NCBI RefSeq assembly: GCF_001673315.1 | Contig: NZ_LZLQ01000015.1 | Coordinates: 248,001 to 312,000 of the forward strand | Length of the DNA stretch: 64,000 nt | Direction: 5' to 3' | Origin: Mycobacterium asiaticum | GTDB lineage: Bacteria; Actinomycetota; Actinomycetes; Mycobacteriales; Mycobacteriaceae | Shown: positions 39,601-47,805 of the stretch, piece by piece | Position numbering within the stretch: the stretch's first letter is position 1 | Layout: the number at the start of each line of letters is the position of its first letter | Program-made: the position numbers and the translations under genes | Notes under the pieces: generated by a model | The model's input: the letters and a program-made list of their open reading frames with translations, nothing else | Databases searched by the model: none | What the model was told of the DNA's origin: nothing

Positions 39601-41750
39601 AACTTCGCGACCACCCGTTCCAAGTCCTCCGCGGGACCTGCCAACACCGTGTTGGCGCCGTTGTAGGCGGCCACCGAAAGCCGCGGGAACTCGTCGGTAA
39701 AGCTCTCGACCCGCTCGGCGGCGGCGAATGTCGCGACCATCCGGCCACCCGGCGGCAGGTTGCCGAAAAGCCTGCCCCGTTCGGCGAGCAATCGCGCCCC
39801 GTCTTCCAGGCTGAACACTCCGGCGACGCAGGCGGCCGAGTACTGGCCGACACTGTGCCCCAGCACCACGTCGGGCTCGAAGCCCCACGACTGCCACAGG
39901 CGCGCCAGGCCCATCTCCACCGCGAACAGCGCGGGTTGGGCGTACTCGGTCTGCCGCAACGTGTCCGGGTCATCCGCGTCGAAAATCACGTCCAGCAATG
40001 GCTTTTCGAGCACCTCGTCGACCACTGCCGCGCACCGGTTCACGGTCTCGGCGAATACCGGCTCGGTCTCGAACAATTCGCGGGCCATACCCGGGAACTG
40101 GCTGCCCTGGCCGGGGAACAACCATGCGGTCTTCGGCGTGTCGTCGCACACCCCCCGCACCAAACCCGGCGCCGGGCGATCGTCTGCAAGGGCACCGAGC
40201 AACTCTGCGGCCGACTCCACCGAATTGACCACCAGCGCGGCACGGTGCTCGAAGTGGGCCCGTCCCGCCCCGGCGGTGAAGCACACATCCGACAACGCCG
40301 CGTCGGGATGTGCACCCAACCAATTGCGGTACTGCTGGGCAACCTGTACCAACGCCGCGGGGGTACGCGCAGACAGGGGAAGCACGCTGAACCCGTCCGC
40401 CGGCTGCTCGGTGGGTTCGGCGACCGCGAGGTTCGGCGCCTCCTCGAGAATGACGTGCGCGTTTGTTCCAGAGAATCCGAACGAACTGACGCCGGCGATG
40501 CGGGGCTGGCCGTTACGTTCCCAGGAAGTGGGTTCTTGCACGACCCGCAGCGCCAGCTTGTCCCAAGGAATGTGCGGCGACGGGTTCCGGAAGTTCAGGT
40601 GCTTCGGCAGCATCTCGTGTTCGAGCGACAGGATCACCTTGATCACACCGGCGATCCCGGCCGCCGCTTCCAGGTGACCGATGTTCGTCTTGACCGAACC
40701 GATCAGCAGCGGTTGGCCCGACTCACGACCGTCGCCGTACACCGCACCCGCGGCCTGGACTTCGATCGGATCGCCTAACGATGTACCGGTCCCGTGCGCC
40801 TCGAGGTATCCCACTTCGCGGGCGGCGACTCCGGCGCGTTCCAGCGCCTCAGTGAGGACCCGTTGCTGGGCGACACCGTTGGGCACCGTCAGCCCACCCG
40901 ACGCTCCGTCCTGGTTGACGGCGCTGCCCCGGACGACGGCCCGAATCCGGTCCCCGTCGCGAATCGCGTCCTCGAGCCGCTTGACGACGACGACGCCACA
41001 GCCCTCACCGCGCACATACCCGTCCGCGGCGGCATCGAACGTCTTGCACCGACCGTCCGGTGCCAGCATGTGCGCGTGCGAGAAAGTGATCATGGTCGCC
41101 GGGCTGAGCAGGACGTTGGCACCGCCGGCCAACGCGAGGTCGCATTCGCCTAGCCGCAGCGCCTGGCAGGCTTGGTGGATTGCCACCAAAGACGAGCTGC
41201 ACGCGGTGTCGACGGTAACCGCCGGACCTTGCAGGCCCAGTCGGTAGCTGATCCGGCCGGCGCCGGCCGCGGCCGCCGTGCCGATCGCCATGTAGGCCTC
41301 GATCTCGTCGTACGTCAGCTCGTCGGAGGCCATCCCCAGGTAGTCGTGCGTCGACAGACCGATGAAAACACCCGTGTTGGTGTTCGCCAAAGCCGTTGGC
41401 GCGGTTCCGGAGTGCTCAACCGCGCGCCACGCCGTCTCCAGTAGCAACCGATGCTGGGGGTCCATCAATCTGACTTCGCGCGCCGAGAGACCGAAGAACG
41501 GCGCGTCGAACCCGATCACGTCGTCGATGAAGCCCGCCCGGCGTGTTGCGACCTTTCCGGGCGCGTCGGGGTCCGGGTCGAAGAATTCTTCGACGTCCCA
41601 CCGGTCCGGGGGCACCTCGGAGATTGCGTCGTGTCCCCGCAGTAGCACGTCCCAGAATTCGTCCGCGTCGGCCGCCCCCGGCATACGCAGTGCGTAGCCC
41701 ACGATCGCAAAACCCGATGCCCGCTCCATCGAGTCTTCGACGGTTGCCAT
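30672..41750 (-). CDS. pks: Bimodular type I polyketide synthase, trehalose polyphleate (phleic acid) type
   Basis: 3692 residues. Module 1: KS (13-437, Cys184 in VDTACSSSL), AT (about 539-830, GHSVG, HAFH), KR (structural half about 960-1150, catalytic half from 1181, YLVTGGLGGVG), ACP (Ser1496). Module 2: KS (about 1563-1983, Cys1735), AT (about 2100-2395, GHSVG, HAFH), DH (His2496 in HVIYGTVVVP), ER (about 2960-3290, HAASGGVG), KR (from 3302), ACP (Ser3607). No thioesterase. Both AT domains carry HAFH, the malonyl-CoA signature, so the chain is unbranched. Alternating partially and fully reducing modules fit phleic acids, which repeat CH=CH-CH2-CH2. Release is presumably onto trehalose by PapA/Chp proteins. 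GAGAGG lies eight bases before the start. Divergent from papA. Confidence 0.85.
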   Translation of the reverse strand: MATVEDSMERASGFAIVGYALRMPGAADADEFWDVLLRGHDAISEVPPDRWDVEEFFDPDPDAPGKVATRRAGFIDDVIGFDAPFFGLSAREVRLMDPQHRLLLETAWRAVEHSGTAPTALANTNTGVFIGLSTHDYLGMASDELTYDEIEAYMAIGTAAAAGAGRISYRLGLQGPAVTVDTACSSSLVAIHQACQALRLGECDLALAGGANVLLSPATMITFSHAHMLAPDGRCKTFDAAADGYVRGEGCGVVVVKRLEDAIRDGDRIRAVVRGSAVNQDGASGGLTVPNGVAQQRVLTEALERAGVAAREVGYLEAHGTGTSLGDPIEVQAAGAVYGDGRESGQPLLIGSVKTNIGHLEAAAGIAGVIKVILSLEHEMLPKHLNFRNPSPHIPWDKLALRVVQEPTSWERNGQPRIAGVSSFGFSGTNAHVILEEAPNLAVAEPTEQPADGFSVLPLSARTPAALVQVAQQYRNWLGAHPDAALSDVCFTAGAGRAHFEHRAALVVNSVESAAELLGALADDRPAPGLVRGVCDDTPKTAWLFPGQGSQFPGMARELFETEPVFAETVNRCAAVVDEVLEKPLLDVIFDADDPDTLRQTEYAQPALFAVEMGLARLWQSWGFEPDVVLGHSVGQYSAACVAGVFSLEDGARLLAERGRLFGNLPPGGRMVATFAAAERVESFTDEFPRLSVAAYNGANTVLAGPAEDLERVVAKLAAESVRCDWLDTSHAFHSALLDPALDDFESFANRFQFSAPRRTLVCNRTGKALGRNAKLDGPYWRRHARQPIEFAKSVATLADLGCAVLLEVGPQPVLSAAALRAWPDAAATPRAIASLRRNSGDRRQITEALAGAYVGGHLPDFAALSQSPHRKLDLPTYPFQHREYWYRDKRVPPSRNGKQAPGQHDGVRTDAVRLLEEGRIEELAALLDGDGSHQQTAEVLKKLAAQHNQQRETQSIADIRYDIRWEKFARTAATQSPEPGAWLVIGDDAEAIEPLAEALTARGDRHRVLGLPVNDADEQQVEAALREAAAEDTTLRILVLAALESDPAPSMRSLLRMQHRVLGGLRRLFRSAAAAELRAPIWLTTRGAQRVTTSDSVSPVQSCLWGFGRAAALEHPQLWGGLADLSGGGVDEWSALIDHVVTAPAAEDQVALRDRAVHVARLSRREGLPSATPPAIREDATYLVTGGLGGVGLEIAQYLAAQGARHLVLTSRRSPSDAAQQRIDAIGEQYGCDLRVVAADVANPHDVARLLTTVQAELPPLAGIVHAAGEMGTTPLRTLDDAEVDRVFAGKVWGAWHLSEATADMPLDFFLSTSSIAAVWGSFGQTAYSAANAFLDGLAWRLRGQGVPAVSVNFGPWSAGMADAEARAHLERRGVRTLPPADALAGMAELLSGASSQGPVQGVVARIDWARFLPLYQQAGRRALLADVERELPESVTVPASSGTTKLVEQLTRAPAQQRKKLVVDYLRDIVAEVTRIDAAEIRDEAGFFDLGMDSLMAVELRRRVEQAVGKQLPATLAMDYPRLVDVADYLLDDILGLSAQPVRASGQQAPPRPAAGLGAADEPIAIVAVACRFPGSPDPDAYWEVLSGAVDAIREIPEDRFDIDEFYDPDPETPGKIYSRNGGYLEGIDGFDPEFFGISPREAVWMDPQQRLMLEIAWEGLERAGYSPASLRGSRSGIFVGVAANEYSHLLSSDSVENIEAHFITGNALNAIAGRVAFALGLEGPAVAVDTACSSSLVAVHQACQALHSGDCDLALAGGVNVLLSPASIVAASRARMLSPDGRCKTFDAAADGYVRSEGCGILVLKRLSDAERNGDRICAVIRGSAVNQDGASSGLTVPNGGAQQRLISAALARAGIGGRDVDYLEAHGTGTSLGDPIEVQAAAAVYGGDRDSNRPLLMGSVKTNIGHLESAAGVAGLIKVVLSLEHEILPQNLHFENPSPHIPWDSLPVRVVDKPIPWQANGRPRRAGVSSFGFTGTNAHVLLEEAPASATADAYSVDDAATESAAPVAPVGILPLSARSAPALVALAQRYESWLDAHPKVDINDVCFTAGVGRSHFEHRAALVVDSVQSARELLAELAENRVRPGVARGECTDPPKTAWLFTGQGSQYPGMARELFDAEPVFADTVRRCAEAIDSTLNRPLLDVIFAMDRDGGETLRHTSFAQPALFAIEMGLARLWQSWGIEPDVVLGHSVGQYAAACVAEVFSLEDGARLMAERGRLFGSLPEGGRMVAVFADPEKVEEAAKAAPRVSVAAYNGRNTVLSGPGEDLEEIVAAFSAEAVRCTWLDTSHAFHSELLDPVLDEFESYAARFTYAVPTRPLVCNRTGAVLTAETPLDAPYWRRHSRQPVQFSESVRTVAALGCSVLMEIGPQPILTAAAIQVWPEHSATPRAIVSLRKGVDSRRQIAEALAAAYVSGHRPDFAALHQVSRSRLELPTYPFQRRHFWPKTSGVAGIGGDTVGVAGILGSVKDLASGDSVYTSRLSVKTQPWLAHHVIYGTVVVPGATYAAMALAAVGPPARVQDVFFYEPIILPDKASREVQLTLHPFDDGSGWTFRVHSRPYGARDAEWSLNADGTVVTGVGEEPESDASDPVDAATERLNRTRPQQLFETFADMELAWGPTWANCLKSLWVGEGEAIGDVVVGDELAEQLGTEPIHPVLLDLCTGVAFPAFPALLAATEQGTVPDLFLPLRYGRVTLQKKMPRRFYCRATWRTGGTESETQVFDLDFVDRDGNHLGGIHEFTVKRAPREALLRGLGGDTTRLLYTLGWHEVPAPCAEDAATTSDNWLIAGFDELAAELPNSVTAEAVENPGRWRQLIAQAQEGGTPITGIVWRSSAQPGADESSAEFGARLETELANLADVARTLLADEVRLSGGFWVVTERGVATESGEQVDPVEAALWGLGRTIIAEQPTLRCRLVDHDGSEEAVHSLAALLSASDGVEAEFALRQGKFLVARLMPWSRSGLLAVPRATDYVLAPTERGAIDNLRLTETEVTPPDPGQVQIRVEAAGLNFRDVLNVLGLYPGDPGLIGGDFSGIVTEVGSEVSGFEVGQRVLGFMQGAFATRINVPAQLLAVVPDGVSAVEAASIPAAALTARLAFDWAKLRPGDRVLVHAASGGVGLAAIQLALQCGATVFATASTYKRATLRKMGVKYVYDSRSTDFADQILADTEGAGVDVVLNSLTNEGFVAATVRATAQNGRFAEIAKRDIWTSEQMAEARPDIDYEIVALDGTIMEDPERIRVLLGEVSDGLASGEWIPLSSEIYPLTEAKTAFRRMQQARHIGKIVLQMPKPLQPRGDRSYLITGGLGALGLHTAAHLAQLGAGDIVLTSRREPDAAVQHAIDDICERYRCRIHTIAADIGQESEVQRVLDRIKAELPPLGGVAHLAGVLDDALLPQQTVERIRTTLLPKALGAWHLHRLTKDADLEFFIAYSSASSVLGSPGQANYAAANALLDGLIAHRKARGLPATSANFGPWGKGGMATSHAAQANLGAQGMVPLEPTAALNALGEIVAHGTGQVTVIKANWQRAAKMLGGVRPPILDHLLPSAATVTSGDSELLRKLHEVPEEQRADFLTEFLQQEVQNFLRLAQPPAATSRFLDLGTDSLMAVELRNRLYGQFGGAFTISATAVFDYPTIRSLAEYLAEQLPELPGESDGQPELPSESEAQPDGQPELPSESEAQPGEADPVAQ
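30700..30783. repeat. 42-bp tandem duplication at the 3' end of the polyketide synthase gene
   Basis: Two adjacent 42-base units differing at two positions, encoding DGQPELPSESEAQP twice after the last ACP. A third partial copy (ELPGES) precedes them. In frame, so it only extends the acidic C-terminal tail. Confidence 0.88.
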
Positions 41751-42136
41751 GCATTTGTCCTCTCTGCCTGCGATGCGCAGTTCGATTGTCGGTGCCTGGG
41801 CCGCGAGCGCTGGGCCCGTAGCAGCTCCGAACCAGGTCCTAAGCCGTTCACTGCTGTCCCTGCCAGCCTGGCTGGGCAGCAGATCACCGTTGACGGCAAG
41901 TATTGCAAGTATGAAGGCTCCACTGGGGCGGCGTCAGGAAAACATCGCTACCTCAAATCGCCGACCGCGTTCGTCGCTGCGTTCGCACCCCCCGGGACAC
42001 CACCCTAACCGCACGCTCGCCGTCCCTCGGCTGGCGCGGGTGTGACCCCGCATGTCGCCGCCGGCGTTCCAGCAAGGGTTATCTTGATGTCGCTACCGGG
42101 GGCCATACGGCGGCGGCCCAGATCGAGGAGAAGTCA
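41751..42136. promoter_or_regulatory. Divergent promoter region between pks and papA
   Basis: 386 bases without a gene. On the plus strand TATCTT (42080-42085) is a candidate -10 for papA. A GCAAGTAT direct repeat (41896-41903 and 41905-41912) lies on the pks side and could be an operator or, read on the minus strand, part of a -10 (CATACT). All of these are weak. GAGGAG at 42125-42130 is the papA ribosome binding site. Confidence 0.4.
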
Positions 42137-43558
42137 TTGCAAATCGGCAAGATCACGATCGGTTCAATCAACGATTGGACGGTGCGCCCCGGCGTGGTCA
42201 CCACTTGGCATCCGACCCCAGAGGCTCGGGAGAAGGCCCGTCGCGCCCCGGTCAGTTCCGTGCCGGTCAGCTACATGCAGAGCCAGCATCTACGCGGTTG
42301 TCACGAGCGGGCAAAAGCGGGACTCGGTTATTCGCGACAGATCATCGCGTCATGTGAAGCGCCCGGGCAGTGCGACCTCGAAGTCATGGATAAGGCGCTC
42401 AACTCATATTTGCGTCGTCATGACACATACCGCAGCTGGTTCGACTACACGCCGGACGGTGAAATCGTCCGGCACACGATCAGCGATGCAGAGGATATCG
42501 AATTCGCGCCGGTCGACCACGGCAAAATGAACGTCGAGGAAATCCACGATCATGTCGTGGATACGCCGGACGCTTTCGAGTGGGGTTGCTTTACGTTCGG
42601 GATCATCCAGAGCGAGGAGCACTTTACGTTCTACGCCTGCATCGACCACGTTCACGGCGACGCGACGCTGATCGGCATCACCATGTTCGAGTCGCACGGC
42701 ATGTACACCGCCCTGACAGCCGGCGGCGAATCCTTCGCGCTGCCGGAAGCTGGCAGCTATGCCGACTTCTGCGTCCGAGAACGGGAATACACCTCGACGT
42801 TGACCCTCGATTCGCCGCAAATCCAAACTTGGGTTGACTTCGCCGAGAACAATGCCGGCAGTCTCCCGGATTTCCCGCTGCCGCTTGGTGATCCGATGGC
42901 TCCAGGCCGGAGTGCCATGATCACCGAGACTTTGATGGACCCGGACCAGACGCTGCGATTCGACTCGGCCTGCTCCGCTGCCGGCGCCCGCTTCGTCGGC
43001 GGCCTGTTTGCCTGCATCGCCCTAGTCGAGCACGAGTTCACCGGGGCTCCCACCTACTACGGACTCACCCCCCGGGATTCCCGAACCGGCGCGGACAACT
43101 TCATGACCCAGGGCTGGTTCACCGGCCTGGTGCCGGTCACCATCCCGATTGCCGCGACATCCTTCGCCGAAGCGGCATGGACGGCACAGGCGTCTTTCGA
43201 TTCGGGCCTGGACATGGCCCGGGTGCCGTATTACCGCGCGCTGGAATTGGCGCCGTGGTTGAGCTGGCCTCGCCCCAACTTCCCCGTGACGAATTTCCTG
43301 CACGGCGATGCGGCTCCGCTCAATGCCGTGCTAGCCGCGGCGGACATGGGTTATGCAGACAATATCGGTATTCATTCCGACGGCAGATATTCCTACCAGC
43401 TGACGATTTACATTTTCCGGTACGGCGAGGGCACCGTGATGGCGGTCATGTATCCAGACAATCCAGTGGCCCGCAATTCGATTACCCGCTATATGGCCGC
43501 AATGAAATCAGTCTGCGGGGGCGTCGCCGACACCGGGCACTGGGGGCGCGTTGCGTAA
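42137..43558 (+). CDS. papA3: Polyketide-associated acyltransferase, PapA3-like
   Basis: 473 residues, condensation-domain acyltransferase. The catalytic HxxxD is in DHVHGDAT near residue 170. The C-terminal region has NIGIHSDGRYSY in place of the usual DFGWG. PapA3-type enzymes acylate trehalose with the first fatty acyl group. In the M. smegmatis TPP pathway the equivalent gene lies beside mmpL10 and the bimodular pks, as here. Starts at TTG, six bases after GAGGAG. No ATG is available without losing conserved N-terminus (MQIGKITIGSINDW). Confidence 0.85.
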   Translation: MQIGKITIGSINDWTVRPGVVTTWHPTPEAREKARRAPVSSVPVSYMQSQHLRGCHERAKAGLGYSRQIIASCEAPGQCDLEVMDKALNSYLRRHDTYRSWFDYTPDGEIVRHTISDAEDIEFAPVDHGKMNVEEIHDHVVDTPDAFEWGCFTFGIIQSEEHFTFYACIDHVHGDATLIGITMFESHGMYTALTAGGESFALPEAGSYADFCVREREYTSTLTLDSPQIQTWVDFAENNAGSLPDFPLPLGDPMAPGRSAMITETLMDPDQTLRFDSACSAAGARFVGGLFACIALVEHEFTGAPTYYGLTPRDSRTGADNFMTQGWFTGLVPVTIPIAATSFAEAAWTAQASFDSGLDMARVPYYRALELAPWLSWPRPNFPVTNFLHGDAAPLNAVLAAADMGYADNIGIHSDGRYSYQLTIYIFRYGEGTVMAVMYPDNPVARNSITRYMAAMKSVCGGVADTGHWGRVA

Positions 43559-43634
43559 TGTGGAGTGATTCGACATCCGGCGCCTCGCCGCGACTTGCAA
43601 TTCGCGGCGGGGCGCGACCGGGGGTGGGGGAAGT

Positions 43635-46616
43635 TTGCGACGGCTAGCCGATGCTGTGGTGCGGTGGCCATGGCTGGTGATCGGTCTGTGGGTGGCGATT
43701 GCGATCGCCATGCCGCTGACGTTCCCGTCGCTGAATCAGATGGCCCAGAAGCACCCGCTCGACATCCTGCCCAGCGATGCGCCCTCGGCCGTCACCGCCC
43801 GGCAAATGACCGATGCTTTTCACGAATCAGGGTCAGAAAACCTGCTGCTGGTGGTGCTGACCAACAACAGCGGACTCAAACCGGCCGACGAAACCGCCTA
43901 CCGCAAGCTCGTCAGTGCGCTGCGCGAGGACAAGCGCGACGTGATGATGTTGCAGGACTTCGTCAGCACACCGCCCCTACGTACCGCATTGACCAGCAAG
44001 GACCGCACCACCTGGGTGCTCCCGGTCGGTCTTGCGGGTGAGCTGGGCACGCCGAAGTCCTACGACTCCTTCCTGCGGGTCACCGACATCGTCAAACACT
44101 CCGTGGCGGGGTCGCAGCTGACCGCACACCTCACCGGGCCCGCGGCCACCGTCGCCGACCTCACCGCCGCGGGAAACAAGGACCGACTACCTATCGAAAT
44201 CGCCATCGCGGTTCTGGTACTGCTGGTCCTGCTGTTGGTCTATCGAAACCCTGTGACCATGCTGCTGCCGCTACTGGCGATCGGCATATCGATGGTCATC
44301 GCCCAGGCCGTGGTCGCGGCCGCTTCGGAAGTAGCCGGCCTGGGCGTCTCGAATCAGTCGATAGTGTTCCTTAGCGCCATCATCGCGGGCGCAGGGACGG
44401 ACTACGCGGTCTTCCTGATCAGCCGCTATCACGACTATCTGCGGCAGGGTGACGATTTCGATCAAGCGGTACGGCGGGCCCTGATGTCGATCGGAAAGGT
44501 GATCACCGCGTCGGCGGCCACCGTGGGTATCACGTTCCTCGGGATCAGTTTCTCCCGAATGGGGGTGTTCTCATCGGTCGGTCTGTCGTCGGCAATCGGC
44601 GTCGGGGTCGCTTTCATTGCCGCGATGACGTTGTTACCGGCCATTCTGGTGGTCGCCGGACCCCGCGGCTGGGTCAAGCCACGGCGCGAACTCACCGCAC
44701 GGTTCTGGCGGCGTTCGGGAATCCGGATCGTGCGCCGCCCCAAGACCCACCTCGTCGCGAGCCTGTTGGTGCTCGCCATCCTCGCCGGGTGCGCCGGCTT
44801 GGCGCGCTTCAACTACGACGACCGCAAAGCCGTGCCCGCGTCGGCTCCCAGCTCGATCGGTTACGCCGCACTGGAGCGCCATTTCCCGGTGAATCAATCG
44901 ATTCCGGAATACATCTTCATCCAGTCGCCGCACGACCTGCGCACGCCGCGCGCCCTTGCCGACTTGGAACAGATGGCAGACCGCGTCAGTCAACTGCCGA
45001 ACATCGCAGCCGTCACCGGGATAACCCGACCCACCGGCGTCGTGCCGGACGAGTTCAGAGCCACATATCAGGCCGGTGCCATCGGCGCTCGGCTGGGCGC
45101 CGGGGCCGCGCTGATCAACGAACACGACAACGATCTGAACCGGCTGGCCAGCGGGGCCACCACGCTGGCCGACAATCTCGGGGATGTGCGCGGACAGGTC
45201 ACCCAGATCGTTTCCGCGATGCAGGGTCTGGTCAACGAGTTCACGTCAATGCGCGGCCAATACGGCGGTGACCGGTTGGTCAAAGAGGTCACCACCGCCG
45301 CGAAACTGGTGAACAGCATCAACGCGCTCGGCCACGAAATGGGTCTGAACTTCGCGGCGGTCCGGGACATGTTCGGTTGGGTTCCTCCTGTCTTACTGGC
45401 CCTGCAGGGCAACGTGATATGCGATGTCGACGCCTCATGCAGCGCGACCCGCCAACAGTTCGAGCGGTTGGTGAACGCCCGCAACAGTGGAAGCCTCGAC
45501 CAGATCAACGACCTGGCGAGCCAATTGGAAGGGTTCGGCGACAAGCAGACGCTGGCCGCGTCGGCGGAACGGCTGCGGGGTGCACTCGCCAGCTTCATCA
45601 AGGCATTGCACGCCCTGGGACTCGACCAGCCCGGCGGACTGCAGGGTGGGCTGAATCGAGTGCAACAAGGGGCGGAGCGCGCCGCAGGGGGCAGCAGGCA
45701 GGTGGCCGACGGGGTGGAACAACTCGTCGACCAAATCAGGCAGATGGGCAGTGGCCTTGGTGAAGCGTCAGCCTTCCTGCTGGCGATGAAGGACGACGCG
45801 GCTGAACCCTCGATGGCGGGATTCAACATTCCGCCGCAGTTGCTGAAGATGGAGGAGTTCAGGAAGGCCGCCAGGTTGTTCATCTCCCCAGATGGCCACT
45901 CGGTGCGGTACTTGGTGCAGACGAAGCTCAACCCGTTCAGCGCCGAAGCCATGGACCAGGTCAACGCCATCACCGATACTGCCCGGGCCGCGCAGCCGAA
46001 CACCTCACTCGCCGACGCCTCGATCTCGATGGCGGGATATCCGGTCACCCTGCGCGACACCCGTGACTATTACCAACATGACATCAGGTTCATCATCGCG
46101 GTCACGCTGGTCGTCGTGCTGCTGACGCTGATGGTGCTGCTGCGCGCGATCATCGCACCGCTGTATCTGGTGGGTTCGGTGGTGATCTCGTATTTGTCGG
46201 CGGTCGGCATCGGAGTCCTGGTGTTCCAGTACCTGCTCGGCCAGCAATTACATTGGAGCATCCCCCCGTTGGCCTTCGTGATCTTGGTTGCGGTCGGTGC
46301 GGACTACAACATGCTGCTCATCTCGCGAATGCGTGACGAATCGCCGAACAGCATGCGTTACGGCGTCATCCGCACTCTGAGTTCCACCGGTGGAGTGATC
46401 ACGGCGGCAGGGTTGATTTTCGCAGCGTCGATGTGGGGTCTGTTGTTTGCCAGCATCAGTACCGTGGTGCAGGGCGGATTCGTGATCGGCGCCGGGATCC
46501 TGCTGGACACATTCCTGGTACGCACCATCACGGTGCCTGCCATCGCTACGCTGGTCGGCAAGGCGAGTTGGTGGCCGTCACGCGTGTCACCACGCCGGAG
46601 CAGCGCGGGCGCCTGA
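43635..46616 (+). CDS. mmpL10: MmpL10-like lipid exporter
   Basis: 993 residues, RND-superfamily MmpL: one TM, a large external loop, five TMs ([10 protein letters not shown] near residue 254), a second loop of about 400 residues, and five further TMs (GADYNMLL near 889). The Asp-Tyr pairs in the TM regions are the proton-relay residues of MmpL3. MmpL10 exports acyl-trehaloses across the plasma membrane and is required for surface TPP/DAT. TTG start with GTGGGGGAAG upstream, 76 bases after papA. Confidence 0.88.
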   Translation: MRRLADAVVRWPWLVIGLWVAIAIAMPLTFPSLNQMAQKHPLDILPSDAPSAVTARQMTDAFHESGSENLLLVVLTNNSGLKPADETAYRKLVSALREDKRDVMMLQDFVSTPPLRTALTSKDRTTWVLPVGLAGELGTPKSYDSFLRVTDIVKHSVAGSQLTAHLTGPAATVADLTAAGNKDRLPIEIAIAVLVLLVLLLVYRNPVTMLLPLLAIGISMVIAQAVVAAASEVAGLGVSNQSIVFLSAIIAGAGTDYAVFLISRYHDYLRQGDDFDQAVRRALMSIGKVITASAATVGITFLGISFSRMGVFSSVGLSSAIGVGVAFIAAMTLLPAILVVAGPRGWVKPRRELTARFWRRSGIRIVRRPKTHLVASLLVLAILAGCAGLARFNYDDRKAVPASAPSSIGYAALERHFPVNQSIPEYIFIQSPHDLRTPRALADLEQMADRVSQLPNIAAVTGITRPTGVVPDEFRATYQAGAIGARLGAGAALINEHDNDLNRLASGATTLADNLGDVRGQVTQIVSAMQGLVNEFTSMRGQYGGDRLVKEVTTAAKLVNSINALGHEMGLNFAAVRDMFGWVPPVLLALQGNVICDVDASCSATRQQFERLVNARNSGSLDQINDLASQLEGFGDKQTLAASAERLRGALASFIKALHALGLDQPGGLQGGLNRVQQGAERAAGGSRQVADGVEQLVDQIRQMGSGLGEASAFLLAMKDDAAEPSMAGFNIPPQLLKMEEFRKAARLFISPDGHSVRYLVQTKLNPFSAEAMDQVNAITDTARAAQPNTSLADASISMAGYPVTLRDTRDYYQHDIRFIIAVTLVVVLLTLMVLLRAIIAPLYLVGSVVISYLSAVGIGVLVFQYLLGQQLHWSIPPLAFVILVAVGADYNMLLISRMRDESPNSMRYGVIRTLSSTGGVITAAGLIFAASMWGLLFASISTVVQGGFVIGAGILLDTFLVRTITVPAIATLVGKASWWPSRVSPRRSSAGA

Positions 46617-46647
46617 GCGAGCGCCGACTATGGGGAGAGAAGTAGGG

Positions 46648-47751
46648 ATGAAGAAACTACTCGCAGGAATCACCGCGCTGGTAACCGTCGGTGCCACAAG
46701 CTTTTTGGGGGTCGGCCGCGCGACGGCCGATGAAACGCCAACCGACGAGACGCCGGCACCCGGCGGGACGGCATACGCCCTCGGCGGCGCCCACGTGCTG
46801 GGCATTCCCTACGACGAATACATTCGGCGCGAGGGTGCCGAGTGGTTCCCCGGCCTGCGCCGCCAGATCGTCGACTACCCGGCCGGTCAGGTTCAGGGCC
46901 ACGTACTGGGACGCCTCTTCCCCGGGATCGGCAAGCTGGACGAGATGTTTCCCGGCTTGGGAGTAGACGGGCCCAGCGTGGGCGAATCGGTCGACGTGGG
47001 CACAGACAATCTGGACGCGGCGATCCGCCGCGGCGGGCCCGGCACCGCGATCGGCCTGTCCGAAGGTGCCCTGGTCCTCAACGCACTGCAGGCCCGGCTC
47101 GCTAACGATCCGACGGCTCCGCCGCCAGATCAGTTGACGTTCGCCACCTTTGGCGACCCCGTGGCGCGCCATGCATTCGGTGAGAGCTTCCTGACCGCCA
47201 TGTTCCCGGTCGGCAGCGTCGTTCCCGCGCTCGACTACACGGTGCCGCCGCCCTTCGAGAGCCAGTACGACACCAAGATGTTCATCTCCGCTTACGACTC
47301 GATCGCCGACTTTCCGGACCGGCCAGACAACCTGATGGCACTGGCCAACACGCTCGTCGGACTCGCGACAGGCCACACCGCGGTGGCATTCACCAACGCG
47401 AGCATGGTGCCCCCGCAGAACATCCGGACGACCGTCAACTCGCGGGGCGCAACGACCACCACGTATCTGATTCCCGAGCGGCACCTGCCGCTGGTGCTGC
47501 CATTCCAGTACGCAGGCGTGCCGGAGGAGACGCTCAACGAACTCGACGCGGTGTTGTTGCCGATGGTCAACGAGGGATACTCGCGCAACGACGATCCGCT
47601 GACGGCCCCGATTCAGGTCGACCCGGTGAACGGATATGACCCAGCCGCCGTCACCGCTCCTGCCACGCAGGCCACCTTCGGCGGTGGCGCCGACCCTATT
47701 TCCCAAATCCTTTCCGGCGCGATGTCTGTGCTGAACCGGGGCAGTCACTAA
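46648..47751 (+). CDS. Exported PE-PPE-domain acyltransferase/esterase (Chp2-like)
   Basis: 367 residues. An N-terminal hydrophobic segment or signal ([15 protein letters not shown]), then a PE-PPE alpha/beta-hydrolase domain with nucleophile motif GLSEG near residue 135. Chp1 and Chp2, the M. tuberculosis members next to mmpL8 and mmpL10, move acyl chains between acyl-trehaloses on the outer face of the membrane. The TPP locus has an equivalent gene. Despite the domain name there is no N-terminal PE domain. ATG at 46648 is favoured by AGAGAAGTAGGG. ATG at 46630 would add six residues. Confidence 0.83.
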   Translation: MKKLLAGITALVTVGATSFLGVGRATADETPTDETPAPGGTAYALGGAHVLGIPYDEYIRREGAEWFPGLRRQIVDYPAGQVQGHVLGRLFPGIGKLDEMFPGLGVDGPSVGESVDVGTDNLDAAIRRGGPGTAIGLSEGALVLNALQARLANDPTAPPPDQLTFATFGDPVARHAFGESFLTAMFPVGSVVPALDYTVPPPFESQYDTKMFISAYDSIADFPDRPDNLMALANTLVGLATGHTAVAFTNASMVPPQNIRTTVNSRGATTTTYLIPERHLPLVLPFQYAGVPEETLNELDAVLLPMVNEGYSRNDDPLTAPIQVDPVNGYDPAAVTAPATQATFGGGADPISQILSGAMSVLNRGSH

Positions 47752-47805
47752 CACCAGGCGGCCACGGCGATAATGGCTCCCGTCCACTCGGCGAAGGAGC
47801 ACACA

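Noticed and set aside
31902..40778. Several long plus-strand frames (up to 621 codons) opposite the PKS
   Set aside because: They are antisense to conserved KS, AT, KR and ER domains and carry no recognisable motifs. They result from third-position GC bias.
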